From CBDBON01 sp965208395 (lineage in GTDB: Bacteria > Chloroflexota > Dehalococcoidia > Lucifugimonadales > CBDBON01): a stretch of 64,000 bases of DNA. The number at the start of each line of letters is the position of its first letter. Position 1 is the first letter of the stretch. The position numbers and the translations under genes are program-made. The notes under the pieces were generated by a model, which worked only from the letters and a program-made list of their open reading frames with translations, did no database searches and was not told where the DNA came from. Of this stretch, positions 44,269 through 51,144 are shown one piece after another. The DNA lies in the NCBI GenBank assembly GCA_965208395.1, contig CBDBON010000003.1, positions 930,001-994,000 on the forward strand. The letters are read 5' to 3'.

Positions 44269-45425
44269 AGACTCCCACCTGGCAGTATTTCACCCTCGAC
44301 GAATACCGCCAACGCCTCGACGCGCTGCGCGTCCGGATGGAGGCCAGCGGCGTCGACCTGATGCTCGTCCATACGCCGGAGAACCTCTACTACCTGACCG
44401 GATACCAGACTCCCGGCTACTACTGGTACCAGACGCTCGCGATATCGATGGACAGGGAGCCGGTCTTCATCACGCGCCTGCTGGAGGCGTCGAACGTCGA
44501 GCACCTCTCATGGGTGGAGGACAGCCGCCCGTACGGAGACTCGGACGACTGGGTGGAGGCGACGAGGAGGGTGATCGCGGACCTGGGCTGCGCCTCAGGA
44601 CGGATAGGCGTAGAGAAGGACTCCTGGTTCCTGACGCCGCGGGACTTCGAACGTCTCTCCGCGATGCTCCCGTCCGCCGACTTCATAGACTGCTCCGGGC
44701 TGGTCGAGGAGAACAGGATGATCAAGTCGCCCGCCGAGCTCGCCTACATGAGAGAGGCAGCCAGGGCGGTCGAGGCCGGCATGGCGGCGGGAATAGAGGC
44801 ATGTGAGGCCGGCGCAACCGAGAACGAGGCGGCGGCCGCGATCCACGACGCTCAGATCAGGGCGGGCAGCGAGTATACCGGCCTGCCCGTGTTCATCACC
44901 TCAGGGCCGCGTTCGGCCCTCGGCCACGCCACCTGGTATCGGAGGACGCTCGAGCCCGGCGACACCGTCTTCCTGGAGATTCCGGGCTGCGTCAACCGGT
45001 ACCACGCGGCGATGATGCGCAACGTCTTCCTGGGCGAGCCGTCCGAGCGGATGCTCAGGGCGACGGAGACGATGGTCGAGGCGCTGGAGAGCACCATGGG
45101 GTTCATCAGGCCGGGGGTGACCGCACACGAGACTCACCATCTCTGCCGTCGGGCGATCGAGGAGGCCGGGCTGGGCCTCAGCTTCAACCATCGGGCCGCC
45201 TACTCGATCGGGATAGGCTTCGCGCCGGACTGGGGCGAGGGGCAGATCATAAGCATCAACGACGGGGAGCACCGCTCCCTGCAGGCGGGCATGACGTTCC
45301 ACCTCATCCCACTGGTCTACATTCCGGGACTGACGTCGGTGGCAGTCAGCGAGACCATACTGGCGACTGAGAGCGGATGCGAGTCGCTCACCACCGGCAT
45401 AGACCGACGGCTGTTCGTTGCCTGA
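44265..45425 (+). CDS. M24-family creatinase-like protein lacking metal ligands
   Basis: A pita-bread-fold protein, 386 residues, with the creatinase N-terminal domain (YRQRLDALRVRMEASGVDLMLVHTPENLYYLTGY) and M24 catalytic domain. At the metal-binding position of M24 peptidases (DxGxxxxGYxxDxTR) it reads EIPGCVNRYHAAMMRN, with both aspartates gone, and the later His/Glu motifs are also changed. Like creatinase and ectoine hydrolase, it probably acts without metal as an amidinohydrolase or amidase. TTG start overlaps the preceding stop. Confidence 0.82.
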   Translation: MKTPTWQYFTLDEYRQRLDALRVRMEASGVDLMLVHTPENLYYLTGYQTPGYYWYQTLAISMDREPVFITRLLEASNVEHLSWVEDSRPYGDSDDWVEATRRVIADLGCASGRIGVEKDSWFLTPRDFERLSAMLPSADFIDCSGLVEENRMIKSPAELAYMREAARAVEAGMAAGIEACEAGATENEAAAAIHDAQIRAGSEYTGLPVFITSGPRSALGHATWYRRTLEPGDTVFLEIPGCVNRYHAAMMRNVFLGEPSERMLRATETMVEALESTMGFIRPGVTAHETHHLCRRAIEEAGLGLSFNHRAAYSIGIGFAPDWGEGQIISINDGEHRSLQAGMTFHLIPLVYIPGLTSVAVSETILATESGCESLTTGIDRRLFVA

Positions 45426-45455
45426 CGCCTGATTTCTCCCGCAACCCGGTAGAGA

Positions 45456-45905
45456 TCATGGGGCGACGGTGATGGTCCCAGTCATGCCGAACGTCTCATG
45501 AGGGATGCAGAGCAGCTTGAAGACGCCCGCCTTGTCGAACGTGTAGGTGTGTGTGACAGTCTCCCCGGCCTCCAGGGAGACGTCGATGCCGAGGTCGTCG
45601 ACCGTAAAGGTGTGAAACTCGGTCTCGGCGGTTATCTCGAAGGTTACGGTGTCTCCGACCTCGAAGTTGAGCTCGGACGGAACGAACTGGTAGACGCCGC
45701 TGCCGCCCTTGTCCCGGTTCTCGACCCTGACGACGCGGCCGCCTGGAGAGGGCGCAGGCTGGGCGGCGGCCGGCGCCGCGGCGGCGACCGTGGGCGTGGG
45801 GGGAGCGGCAGGCGCGCCGCCGTTCTCGTCTCCTCCGCAGGCGGCGGCGATCACGGCGACAGCCAGGAGCAGCGCTACGCTCAGCCTCAATCCTCTGGAC
45901 ATCAT
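45456..45905 (-). CDS. Cupredoxin-domain lipoprotein
   Basis: A 149-residue lipoprotein: signal MMSRGLRLSVALLLAVAVIAAAC (Cys23), Ala/Pro linker, and one blue-copper domain with His in EFHTFTV and Cys-His-Met in LLCIPHETFGM. It is a probable periplasmic or surface electron carrier or copper-binding protein. A paralog lies at 61176. Confidence 0.87.
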   Translation of the reverse strand: MMSRGLRLSVALLLAVAVIAAACGGDENGGAPAAPPTPTVAAAAPAAAQPAPSPGGRVVRVENRDKGGSGVYQFVPSELNFEVGDTVTFEITAETEFHTFTVDDLGIDVSLEAGETVTHTYTFDKAGVFKLLCIPHETFGMTGTITVAP

Positions 45906-45939
45906 CGGCCTCCCGTTGGAGAGTTTGTGAAGTTAGTCA

Positions 45940-45968
45940 CTAATACAGTGTAGCAAAGCTACGGACAA
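45940..45968 (-). promoter_or_regulatory. Promoter for the cupredoxin gene
   Basis: Reading leftward, -35 TTGTCC (45968-45963), 17 bp with a GTAGC-TTT-GCTAC inverted repeat inside, -10 TATTAG (45945-45940). A TTAGT-C-ACTAA palindrome follows at 45933-45943. Confidence 0.5.
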
Positions 45969-46202
45969 GGTGGTATCGAGAGCCGCGCCGATCGAGAGCG
46001 GAGCGGTCCCCGGCAGGAACTTCGTTCAGGTCGGACTGCGCGGCTACTGGCCCGGCGCGGACCTGTTGGGTGGATGGGTGCTCTCGACGTGGTCGAAGTG
46101 TCGCCGCCTTACGACGGTTCGGGCGAGGTCACCGCACAGGCGGCGCACAGGATGGTGATGGAGGCCATCAGCGGCATCGCGTGGCGCCGCGCTCAGGGTT
46201 GA
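45967..46202 (+). pseudogene. Agmatinase/ureohydrolase remnant
   Basis: Two pieces of an agmatinase-family enzyme in different frames. Frame one (from 45967) reads APIESGAVPGRNFVQVGLRGYWPG; frame two (from 46074) reads LDVVEVSPPYDGSGEVTAQ and AAHRMVMEAISGIAWRRAQG then stop. In intact enzymes about 60-70 residues separate these, and the N-terminal metal-binding half is wholly missing. The family hydrolyses agmatine or related guanidino compounds; this copy cannot be active. Confidence 0.8.
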
Positions 46203-46540
46203 GCCGTCAGCACGAATCCCTTTTCACCGGAGACCCGGTGCTCGTTGGGGCGGGCCACTACGACCGCGGCGGCGGTGCCGTCGTGCAGATCGGCGTTGAT
46301 CTTCCAGATCATATCCACCCCATCCCTGGGGAGGCCTGTGGTGGTGAAGATGATCTCCTCGTACTTGAGCCGCCGGACGACGCTGACCTGCGAGGCCGGC
46401 CACTCGGCGGCTCCCGCGACAGGCTCCTCGAATCTGACCAACGCGCGAGGGCCTTCCCGGTCGTAGACGACGGATACGGGTCTCGTCTCCTGCTCGCTTG
46501 GCAGCGTCATCGCCCCGCTGTACTCGCTTTCCTGTGCCAT
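46193..46540 (-). CDS. Hypothetical protein
   Basis: A 115-residue protein not recognised. Beta-rich pattern with RPVSVVYDREGPRALVRFEEPV and YEEIIFTTTGLPRDGVDMIWKINADLHDGTAAAVVVARP. No signal or membrane segment. Its 3' end overlaps the last codons of the agmatinase remnant on the other strand. Confidence 0.6.
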   Translation of the reverse strand: MAQESEYSGAMTLPSEQETRPVSVVYDREGPRALVRFEEPVAGAAEWPASQVSVVRRLKYEEIIFTTTGLPRDGVDMIWKINADLHDGTAAAVVVARPNEHRVSGEKGFVLTAQP

Positions 46541-46584
46541 GTATACCCCCCTAGTGGGTCAACTTCGTAGTGCCGACGGGGTTC

Positions 46585-46650
46585 TCCACTCCCCGTCCCG
46601 GAGAAGATAGTTGTGGGGGACACCCCCACACCCCCGGTTATCTTGTCCGT
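46585..46650. repeat. Intergenic GC-rich repeat with GTGGGGG/CCCCCAC palindrome
   Basis: GTCCCGGAGAAGATAGTTGTGGGGG followed by ACACCCCCACACCCCC and GTTATCTT forms inverted repeats (GTGGGGG/CCCCCAC and AAGATAg/GTTATCTT-like). A related, degraded copy lies at 47000-47060. Confidence 0.45.
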
Positions 46651-46653
46651 CCT

Positions 46654-46968
46654 CTAGCTGAGCCGCTCGTATCCGCCGTTACCCTCGAACTCTCTAGCTG
46701 TGAAGACGCCTAGATCGCGTCCCTGGTGGACGTGGATGATGAGCTCCTGGCGGACGATGCCAACCGCGTCCAGTATCTCCCCGTCCATAATGTCGATCAG
46801 CTCCTGTATCCGCTCCTGTGTCAGGCTCTCGTCGACGTTGAGCGTGGCGTGGATTATCTGGTCGGCATAGTGTATATCGAGACGCCCGACGTTGCCCGAT
46901 CCCTCGAGGACGGTGTAGCACTCGGAACTGGGCGTACGGGCCTCGCGCTGAAAGTAGAAGCTTGCCAT
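46654..46968 (-). CDS. Hypothetical protein
   Basis: A 104-residue protein not recognised: MASFYFQREARTPSSECYTV, NVGRLDIHYADQIIHATLNVDESLTQERIQELIDIMDGEIL, then IIHVHQGRDLGVF. Mixed alpha/beta pattern, no export signal. Located between another unknown gene and proA, each separated by about 100 nt containing repeats. Confidence 0.62.
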   Translation of the reverse strand: MASFYFQREARTPSSECYTVLEGSGNVGRLDIHYADQIIHATLNVDESLTQERIQELIDIMDGEILDAVGIVRQELIIHVHQGRDLGVFTAREFEGNGGYERLS

Positions 46969-47071
46969 TTCTTCTCCCCGGGCTAGTGGACCGACATCCT
47001 ACTTGTTCCCCCAGCCACCCTAAAGATTTCCGTGAGGGACACCCCACACCTCCCAGCTCCGCCCGCTAGCG

Positions 47072-48346
47072 CTACGTCCGGATCTGGCCCGAACCCAGCA
47101 CCACCCACTTGTAAGAGGTCAGCTCCCTGAGGCCCATCGGCCCGCGCGCGTGCAGCTTGTTGGTGCTGATGGCCACCTCCGCACCCAGGCCGAACTGGCC
47201 TCCGTCGTTGAAGCGCGTGGAGGCGTTGACCATCACCGCGCTGGCGTCGACCTCCTCGACGAAGCGCATCGCGGCGGAATAGTCCTCGGTGATGATCGCC
47301 TCCGAGTGGCCCGAACCGTAGCTCTCGATATGCTCAATGGCCTCGTCGATGGAATCGACGACCTTGACGCCGGCGGTGAGCGAGAGGAACTCGGTGCCCC
47401 AGTCGTCCTCGACGGCGGGCACCACCGCCAGGCCATCGCGCTGGCCGAGCAGGCTGGCGGCCCGGAGGTCGCAGCGCATCTCGACCCCGACCTCCGTCCA
47501 CAGCTCGGCTATCCTGGAGAGGTAGGCCGAGGCGACAGCGGAGTGCACGATCATGGTGTCCATCGCGTTACATACCGACGGTCTCTGCACCTTCGCGTTG
47601 TGGACGACGCTCACGGCCATGTCGATATCGGCCGCCCTGTCCACGTAGGTGTGGCAGACTCCCACACCGCCCGTGACTGCGGGGACGTCGGACTCTTCGG
47701 CAACCCTGCGTATGAGGTCCTGTCCGCCGCGTGGGACGATCAGGTCTATGAATCCCTTCATGGCGAGCATGCGCCCCACCAGCGCCCTGTCGGTCGATTC
47801 TATGAACTGCACGGCCCCGGCGGGGACGCCGGCCCGGACTATCTCCCGCTCGATCATGGAGGCGAGGGCGGCATTCGAATGGACAGCCTCCTTGCCGCCT
47901 CGGAGGATGACCGCGTTTCCGGACTTGACGCAGAGCGCGGCGAAGTCGACCGTGATGTTCGGTCTGCTCTCGTAGATCGCTCCGATCACCCCCAGCGGCA
48001 CACGCCTCCGGCCGACCTGGAGACCGCTGGGCAGAGTACGCGAGTCGAAGGTCTCGCCCACCGGATCGGGCAGAGCGACCACCTGCATCACGTCCCGCGC
48101 GATACCTCCGAGGCGCTCCGGATCGAGCAGAAGCCGGTCTATGAGGGACTCGGACAGGCCGGCTCGCCGTCCCGCCTCGATGTCTCTCTCATTGGCGGCC
48201 AGGATCTGCTCCTGCTCCGCCCGAAGACCCTCGGCAATGTTCGTCAGCGCCTGGTCCTTGACGGTACTGGGCAGCTTGGCCAGGAGGCGGGCCGCCTCCT
48301 TCGCCGCCGCAGCCTTGGCGTCGAGCTCGTCCAGCGTCGCGCGCAT
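47072..48346 (-). CDS. proA: Glutamate-5-semialdehyde dehydrogenase (gamma-glutamyl phosphate reductase)
   Basis: Second step of proline synthesis, NADPH reduction of glutamyl 5-phosphate; 424 residues. Motifs: RVPLGVIGAIYESRPNITVDFAALCVKSGNAVILRGG and the catalytic Cys in KVQRPSVCNAMDTMIV; C-terminal ARGPMGLRELTSYKW. ATG 48346 follows GAGGAG at 7 nt; a GTG at 48361 overlapping the proB stop is less likely. Confidence 0.94.
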   Translation of the reverse strand: MRATLDELDAKAAAAKEAARLLAKLPSTVKDQALTNIAEGLRAEQEQILAANERDIEAGRRAGLSESLIDRLLLDPERLGGIARDVMQVVALPDPVGETFDSRTLPSGLQVGRRRVPLGVIGAIYESRPNITVDFAALCVKSGNAVILRGGKEAVHSNAALASMIEREIVRAGVPAGAVQFIESTDRALVGRMLAMKGFIDLIVPRGGQDLIRRVAEESDVPAVTGGVGVCHTYVDRAADIDMAVSVVHNAKVQRPSVCNAMDTMIVHSAVASAYLSRIAELWTEVGVEMRCDLRAASLLGQRDGLAVVPAVEDDWGTEFLSLTAGVKVVDSIDEAIEHIESYGSGHSEAIITEDYSAAMRFVEEVDASAVMVNASTRFNDGGQFGLGAEVAISTNKLHARGPMGLRELTSYKWVVLGSGQIRT

Positions 48347-48357
48347 GTCGTCTCTCC

Positions 48358-49530
48358 TCACAGCACGGCCATGTTGTTGCGGTGCACCACCTCGTCCCCG
48401 TACTGGTGCCCCAAGGTGGACGATATGCGGTCAGAACGCAGTCCCTTGATCCGTTCGATCTCGTCCGCGCTGTAGTTGGCGATTCCGCAGGCGATCCGCT
48501 CTCCAGCCGGATCGAGGATCGAGACGATCTCCCCGCGTCCGAAAGGTCCCAGAACGTCGACGACGCCGGCGGGCAGCAGACTCCGGTTCTGACGCGCAAT
48601 CGCGTTCACGGCTCCTCCATCCACCACTATCTGTCCGGCGGTGGAGAGCCCGCTGAGCATCCATCGCTTGCGGCTCTCCAGCCTAGTCGTGGTAGCGGGG
48701 AACGCCGTTCCGATAGACTCTCCCCTCACCAGCCGCGCCAGCACACCCCCCTCCCGTCCGCTGGCGATCACGGTGTCGACTCCCGAGGCGGTCGCCAGCC
48801 GCGCCGCTTCAAGCTTAGTCGACATGCCGCCTCGACCGGCGCCGTCCCACGAGGGGCCTCCCATCATCTCGATCTCCCTATCCAGCCGCTCGACGGTCGG
48901 TACGAGGCGCGCCTCCGGGTCGACGTTGGGGTCCGCGGTAAACAGGCCCTCCACCTGTCCCAGGAGCACCAGGAGATCGGCGTCTATCAGGTTGGCGACC
49001 ATCGCGGAGAGCGTGTCGTTGTCCCCGAACGTCTCCACCGCGAGCTCGTCCACCGCGACGACGTCGTTCTCGTTAATGATGGGTATCGCCCGGTTGTCGA
49101 GCAGACCTCGCAGCGTATTCCGGACGTTCAGGTAGCCCAGCCTGTCACTCAGGTCCCTGCGGGACAGGAGAGCCTGGGCGACGGTGATCCCGTGCGCGCC
49201 GAAGAGCCGGTCGTAGGCCTGCATGAGGCGACTCTGCCCGACTGCGGCCAGCACCTGCCGTTCGGAGAGATCCCTCCCCCGCCGGGAGGAGCGCAGGAGG
49301 TGCCTTCCGGCGGCGACCGCTCCCGAGGTGACGAGGACTACCTCGGCGCCGTCGGAGTGGAGCCGTCCGATCTGGTCGACGAGGGCGGCCATCAGGTCGC
49401 CGTTCAGGTCGCCGTCCACCCTGGTGAGGAGAGTGGTGCCGGCCTTCACCACAATGCGGCGATAGCCCCGGCGGTCCCCGTGTTGGACAGCGGCGTCTGC
49501 GGTCGCCTTCGGCTCTCTAAGGGCAGGCAT
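48358..49530 (-). CDS. proB: Glutamate 5-kinase
   Basis: First step of proline synthesis, 390 residues. Amino-acid-kinase domain with RIVVKAGTTLLT, VLVTSGAVAAGRHLL, IPIINENDVVAVDEL, FGDNDTLSAMVA and GGMSTKLEAARLA; C-terminal PUA domain (GQIVVDGGAVNAIARQNRSLLPAGV). ATG 49530 chosen; a GTG three codons upstream is possible, neither with a clear ribosome site. Forms a proBA operon with a gap of 11 nt. Confidence 0.94.
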   Translation of the reverse strand: MPALREPKATADAAVQHGDRRGYRRIVVKAGTTLLTRVDGDLNGDLMAALVDQIGRLHSDGAEVVLVTSGAVAAGRHLLRSSRRGRDLSERQVLAAVGQSRLMQAYDRLFGAHGITVAQALLSRRDLSDRLGYLNVRNTLRGLLDNRAIPIINENDVVAVDELAVETFGDNDTLSAMVANLIDADLLVLLGQVEGLFTADPNVDPEARLVPTVERLDREIEMMGGPSWDGAGRGGMSTKLEAARLATASGVDTVIASGREGGVLARLVRGESIGTAFPATTTRLESRKRWMLSGLSTAGQIVVDGGAVNAIARQNRSLLPAGVVDVLGPFGRGEIVSILDPAGERIACGIANYSADEIERIKGLRSDRISSTLGHQYGDEVVHRNNMAVL

Positions 49531-49581
49531 GAGAAGCACCCGGAGGTGGAAGGAGTACGCCGATATTATACCAGCGTCGGC

Positions 49582-50592
49582 CTACCAGGAGGGGCTGGTA
49601 TCCTCGGCGTCGTTGTTGGTGATGCGGGTCTGATTGGCGCCGTCGGCGTCCATGACGAATATCTCCGCGTCACCGTCAAGGTAAGAGACGAAGGCTATCC
49701 GGCGTCCGTTGGGCGACCAGACGGGCTGGTTATCGACTGCGTCATTGGTGGTCAGCCTGGTGAGATCCTTGCCGTCGGCGTCCACCACGTATATTTCCGG
49801 GTTGCCGTCGCGCTCGGAGACGAAGAGCAGGCGCTTGCCGTCCGGCGACCAGGAGATGTACGACTCCTCGGCCTCGGACTGCGTCACGTTCCTCTGGTTG
49901 GACCCATCCTCGTTCATAACGTAGATCTCGGCGTTGCCGTCGCGCCTGGACAGGAAGGCTATCCTCTTCGAATCGGGAGACCATACGGGGCTGTAGTCGC
50001 CGGTGTCCGTCAACCTGAACTGGTTGACGCCGTCCGGGTTGCGGGTATAGATGCCGGGCGCCTCACCGTTGAGGACGGCGAATACGACGGTGTTCCCGTT
50101 GCGCGACCAGTCGCCGACTTCGTCTCCTCGAACAGGCGTGAGCAGCACGGCCTCGCTTCCGTCGGCGGACGAGGTGTATACGCCACGGGCGTCGCTCCCC
50201 TGCACCACATACGCGAGTCGATCGCTCTCCGGCGACCATCGCTGGCTGCCGTGGCTTCCCGGCCCGGTCGTGACCTGGGTCCTCGTCGTGCCGTCTGTCC
50301 GCATGGTGTGTATAGACACGTCCGGCCCGGAGCCGGTGCGGAAAGCGACAAGCCTTCCGTTGGGAGAGACGACGGGCGCAAACTCGTCGTCCGGGCTGGC
50401 CGTGAGATTGACCTCATCCTCCCCCTTCGCGGTTACGGAGTAGATCTCGAGGTCGCCATCCCTGTCCGAGGTGAAGAAGAGACGTTCCGAGTCCGAACTC
50501 GAGCCGCAGGCCGCCAGCACAAGCGCGGCAAGGCTTGCGGCAACGGCCTCAACCAGGCGCGGCCTCAGGATCGACGGGAACGGCGTGGACAT
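49582..50592 (-). CDS. TolB-like (PD40) beta-propeller lipoprotein
   Basis: About 336 residues: signal ending LAALVLAAC (Cys29), then six or seven WD40-like PD40 repeats (PVWSPDSKRIAFLSRRDGNAEIYVM, ISWSPDGKRLLFVSERDGNPEIYVV, PVWSPNGRRIAFVSYLDGDAEIFVM). TolB-type propellers bind partner proteins; no Tol-Pal genes are nearby. ATG 50592 is preferred, placing a normal signal peptide at the N-terminus; the frame is open to 50634. Confidence 0.82.
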   Translation of the reverse strand: MSTPFPSILRPRLVEAVAASLAALVLAACGSSSDSERLFFTSDRDGDLEIYSVTAKGEDEVNLTASPDDEFAPVVSPNGRLVAFRTGSGPDVSIHTMRTDGTTRTQVTTGPGSHGSQRWSPESDRLAYVVQGSDARGVYTSSADGSEAVLLTPVRGDEVGDWSRNGNTVVFAVLNGEAPGIYTRNPDGVNQFRLTDTGDYSPVWSPDSKRIAFLSRRDGNAEIYVMNEDGSNQRNVTQSEAEESYISWSPDGKRLLFVSERDGNPEIYVVDADGKDLTRLTTNDAVDNQPVWSPNGRRIAFVSYLDGDAEIFVMDADGANQTRITNNDAEDTSPSW

Positions 50593-50620
50593 GGGACGCG
50601 GAGCCTCGCTAACGTGGTGA

Positions 50621-50638
50621 CCCCATGTTAGCATGGGG
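50621..50638. repeat. CCCCATG-TTAG-CATGGGG hairpin between divergent genes
   Basis: A perfect 7-bp inverted repeat lies between the TolB-like gene and the OsmC gene. It could be an operator or a chance palindrome. Confidence 0.35.
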
Positions 50639-50706
50639 CCGCGCCGAGCCCGTCAAGGCAGCCCAGGATGTCGGTTCCGATATTTTCGAGGATGAGGAGG
50701 CCCGCA

Positions 50707-51144
50707 ATGGACAGCCGGTTCACGACTTCGAGCGCACGCTCCTACAGCAGCGGCACGCAGGGACGCTCGATCGCCAACGTCAGGACCCAACACTACGTCA
50801 TCGACGACGCCGACTACAGCGGCGGGCCGAACGAGGCGATCACGGCGGCAGAGGCGTTCCTATCGGGCATCACCGCCTGCGCGGTGCTGATGCTGGAGCG
50901 GGTGGCGCGGGAGCGGGACATTCCGTTGACCTGGTCGGACATCTCGGTCGACGCGACCAGAGACCGGGAGGCCGTCCACGAGGTACACGCCGCCTACGAC
51001 AGCGTCCGGATGCGCTTCGAGCTGACCGGGCCGACCGAGGGGCAGGCGCAGGAGCTTGTGGAGGTGTACAAGCGCAGGTGACCGCTCTACGGCTCGGTCG
51101 CGGTCGCGACCGAAGACACCTCCATCGAGGTGGTTGTCGGCTAG
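50707..51144 (+). CDS. OsmC-family peroxidase-like protein with in-frame UGA (candidate selenocysteine)
   Basis: OsmC/Ohr proteins reduce organic peroxides using two cysteines. Here the first is Cys58 (GITACAVLML). At the second position, codon 125 is TGA (51079-51081) within EVYKRR-(TGA)-PLYGSVAVATE, exactly where the family has CPLY. The frame continues 19 codons to a TAG at 51142-51144, giving a normal family length of 145. A bSECIS-like hairpin begins 12 nt after the UGA. ATG 50707 follows AGGAGG at 6 nt. The alternative is a nonsense mutation giving a 124-residue product ending at 51081. No sel genes are in the window. Confidence 0.8.
51094..51113 (+). promoter_or_regulatory. bSECIS-like hairpin downstream of the UGA
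   Basis: A perfect 8-bp stem TCGGTCGC/GCGACCGA with loop GGTC. The loop begins 20 nt after the UGA and has G at its first two positions. As I recall them, criteria for bacterial SECIS elements ask for a G in the first two loop bases and a loop about 16-37 nt from the UGA. The element lies within the coding region, as bacterial SECIS elements do. Confidence 0.65.

Noticed and set aside
46193..46202. TGA ends of other short genes as possible selenocysteine codons
   Set aside because: Other TGA stops I examined, such as that of the gene ending at 46193, are not followed by family-like coding sequence or a nearby hairpin.
48382..50631. A 749-codon open frame opposite proB and the TolB-like gene
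   Set aside because: It is antisense to two well-supported genes and its translation is low-complexity Val/Arg/Gly-rich without any family; long antisense frames are expected at this GC content.
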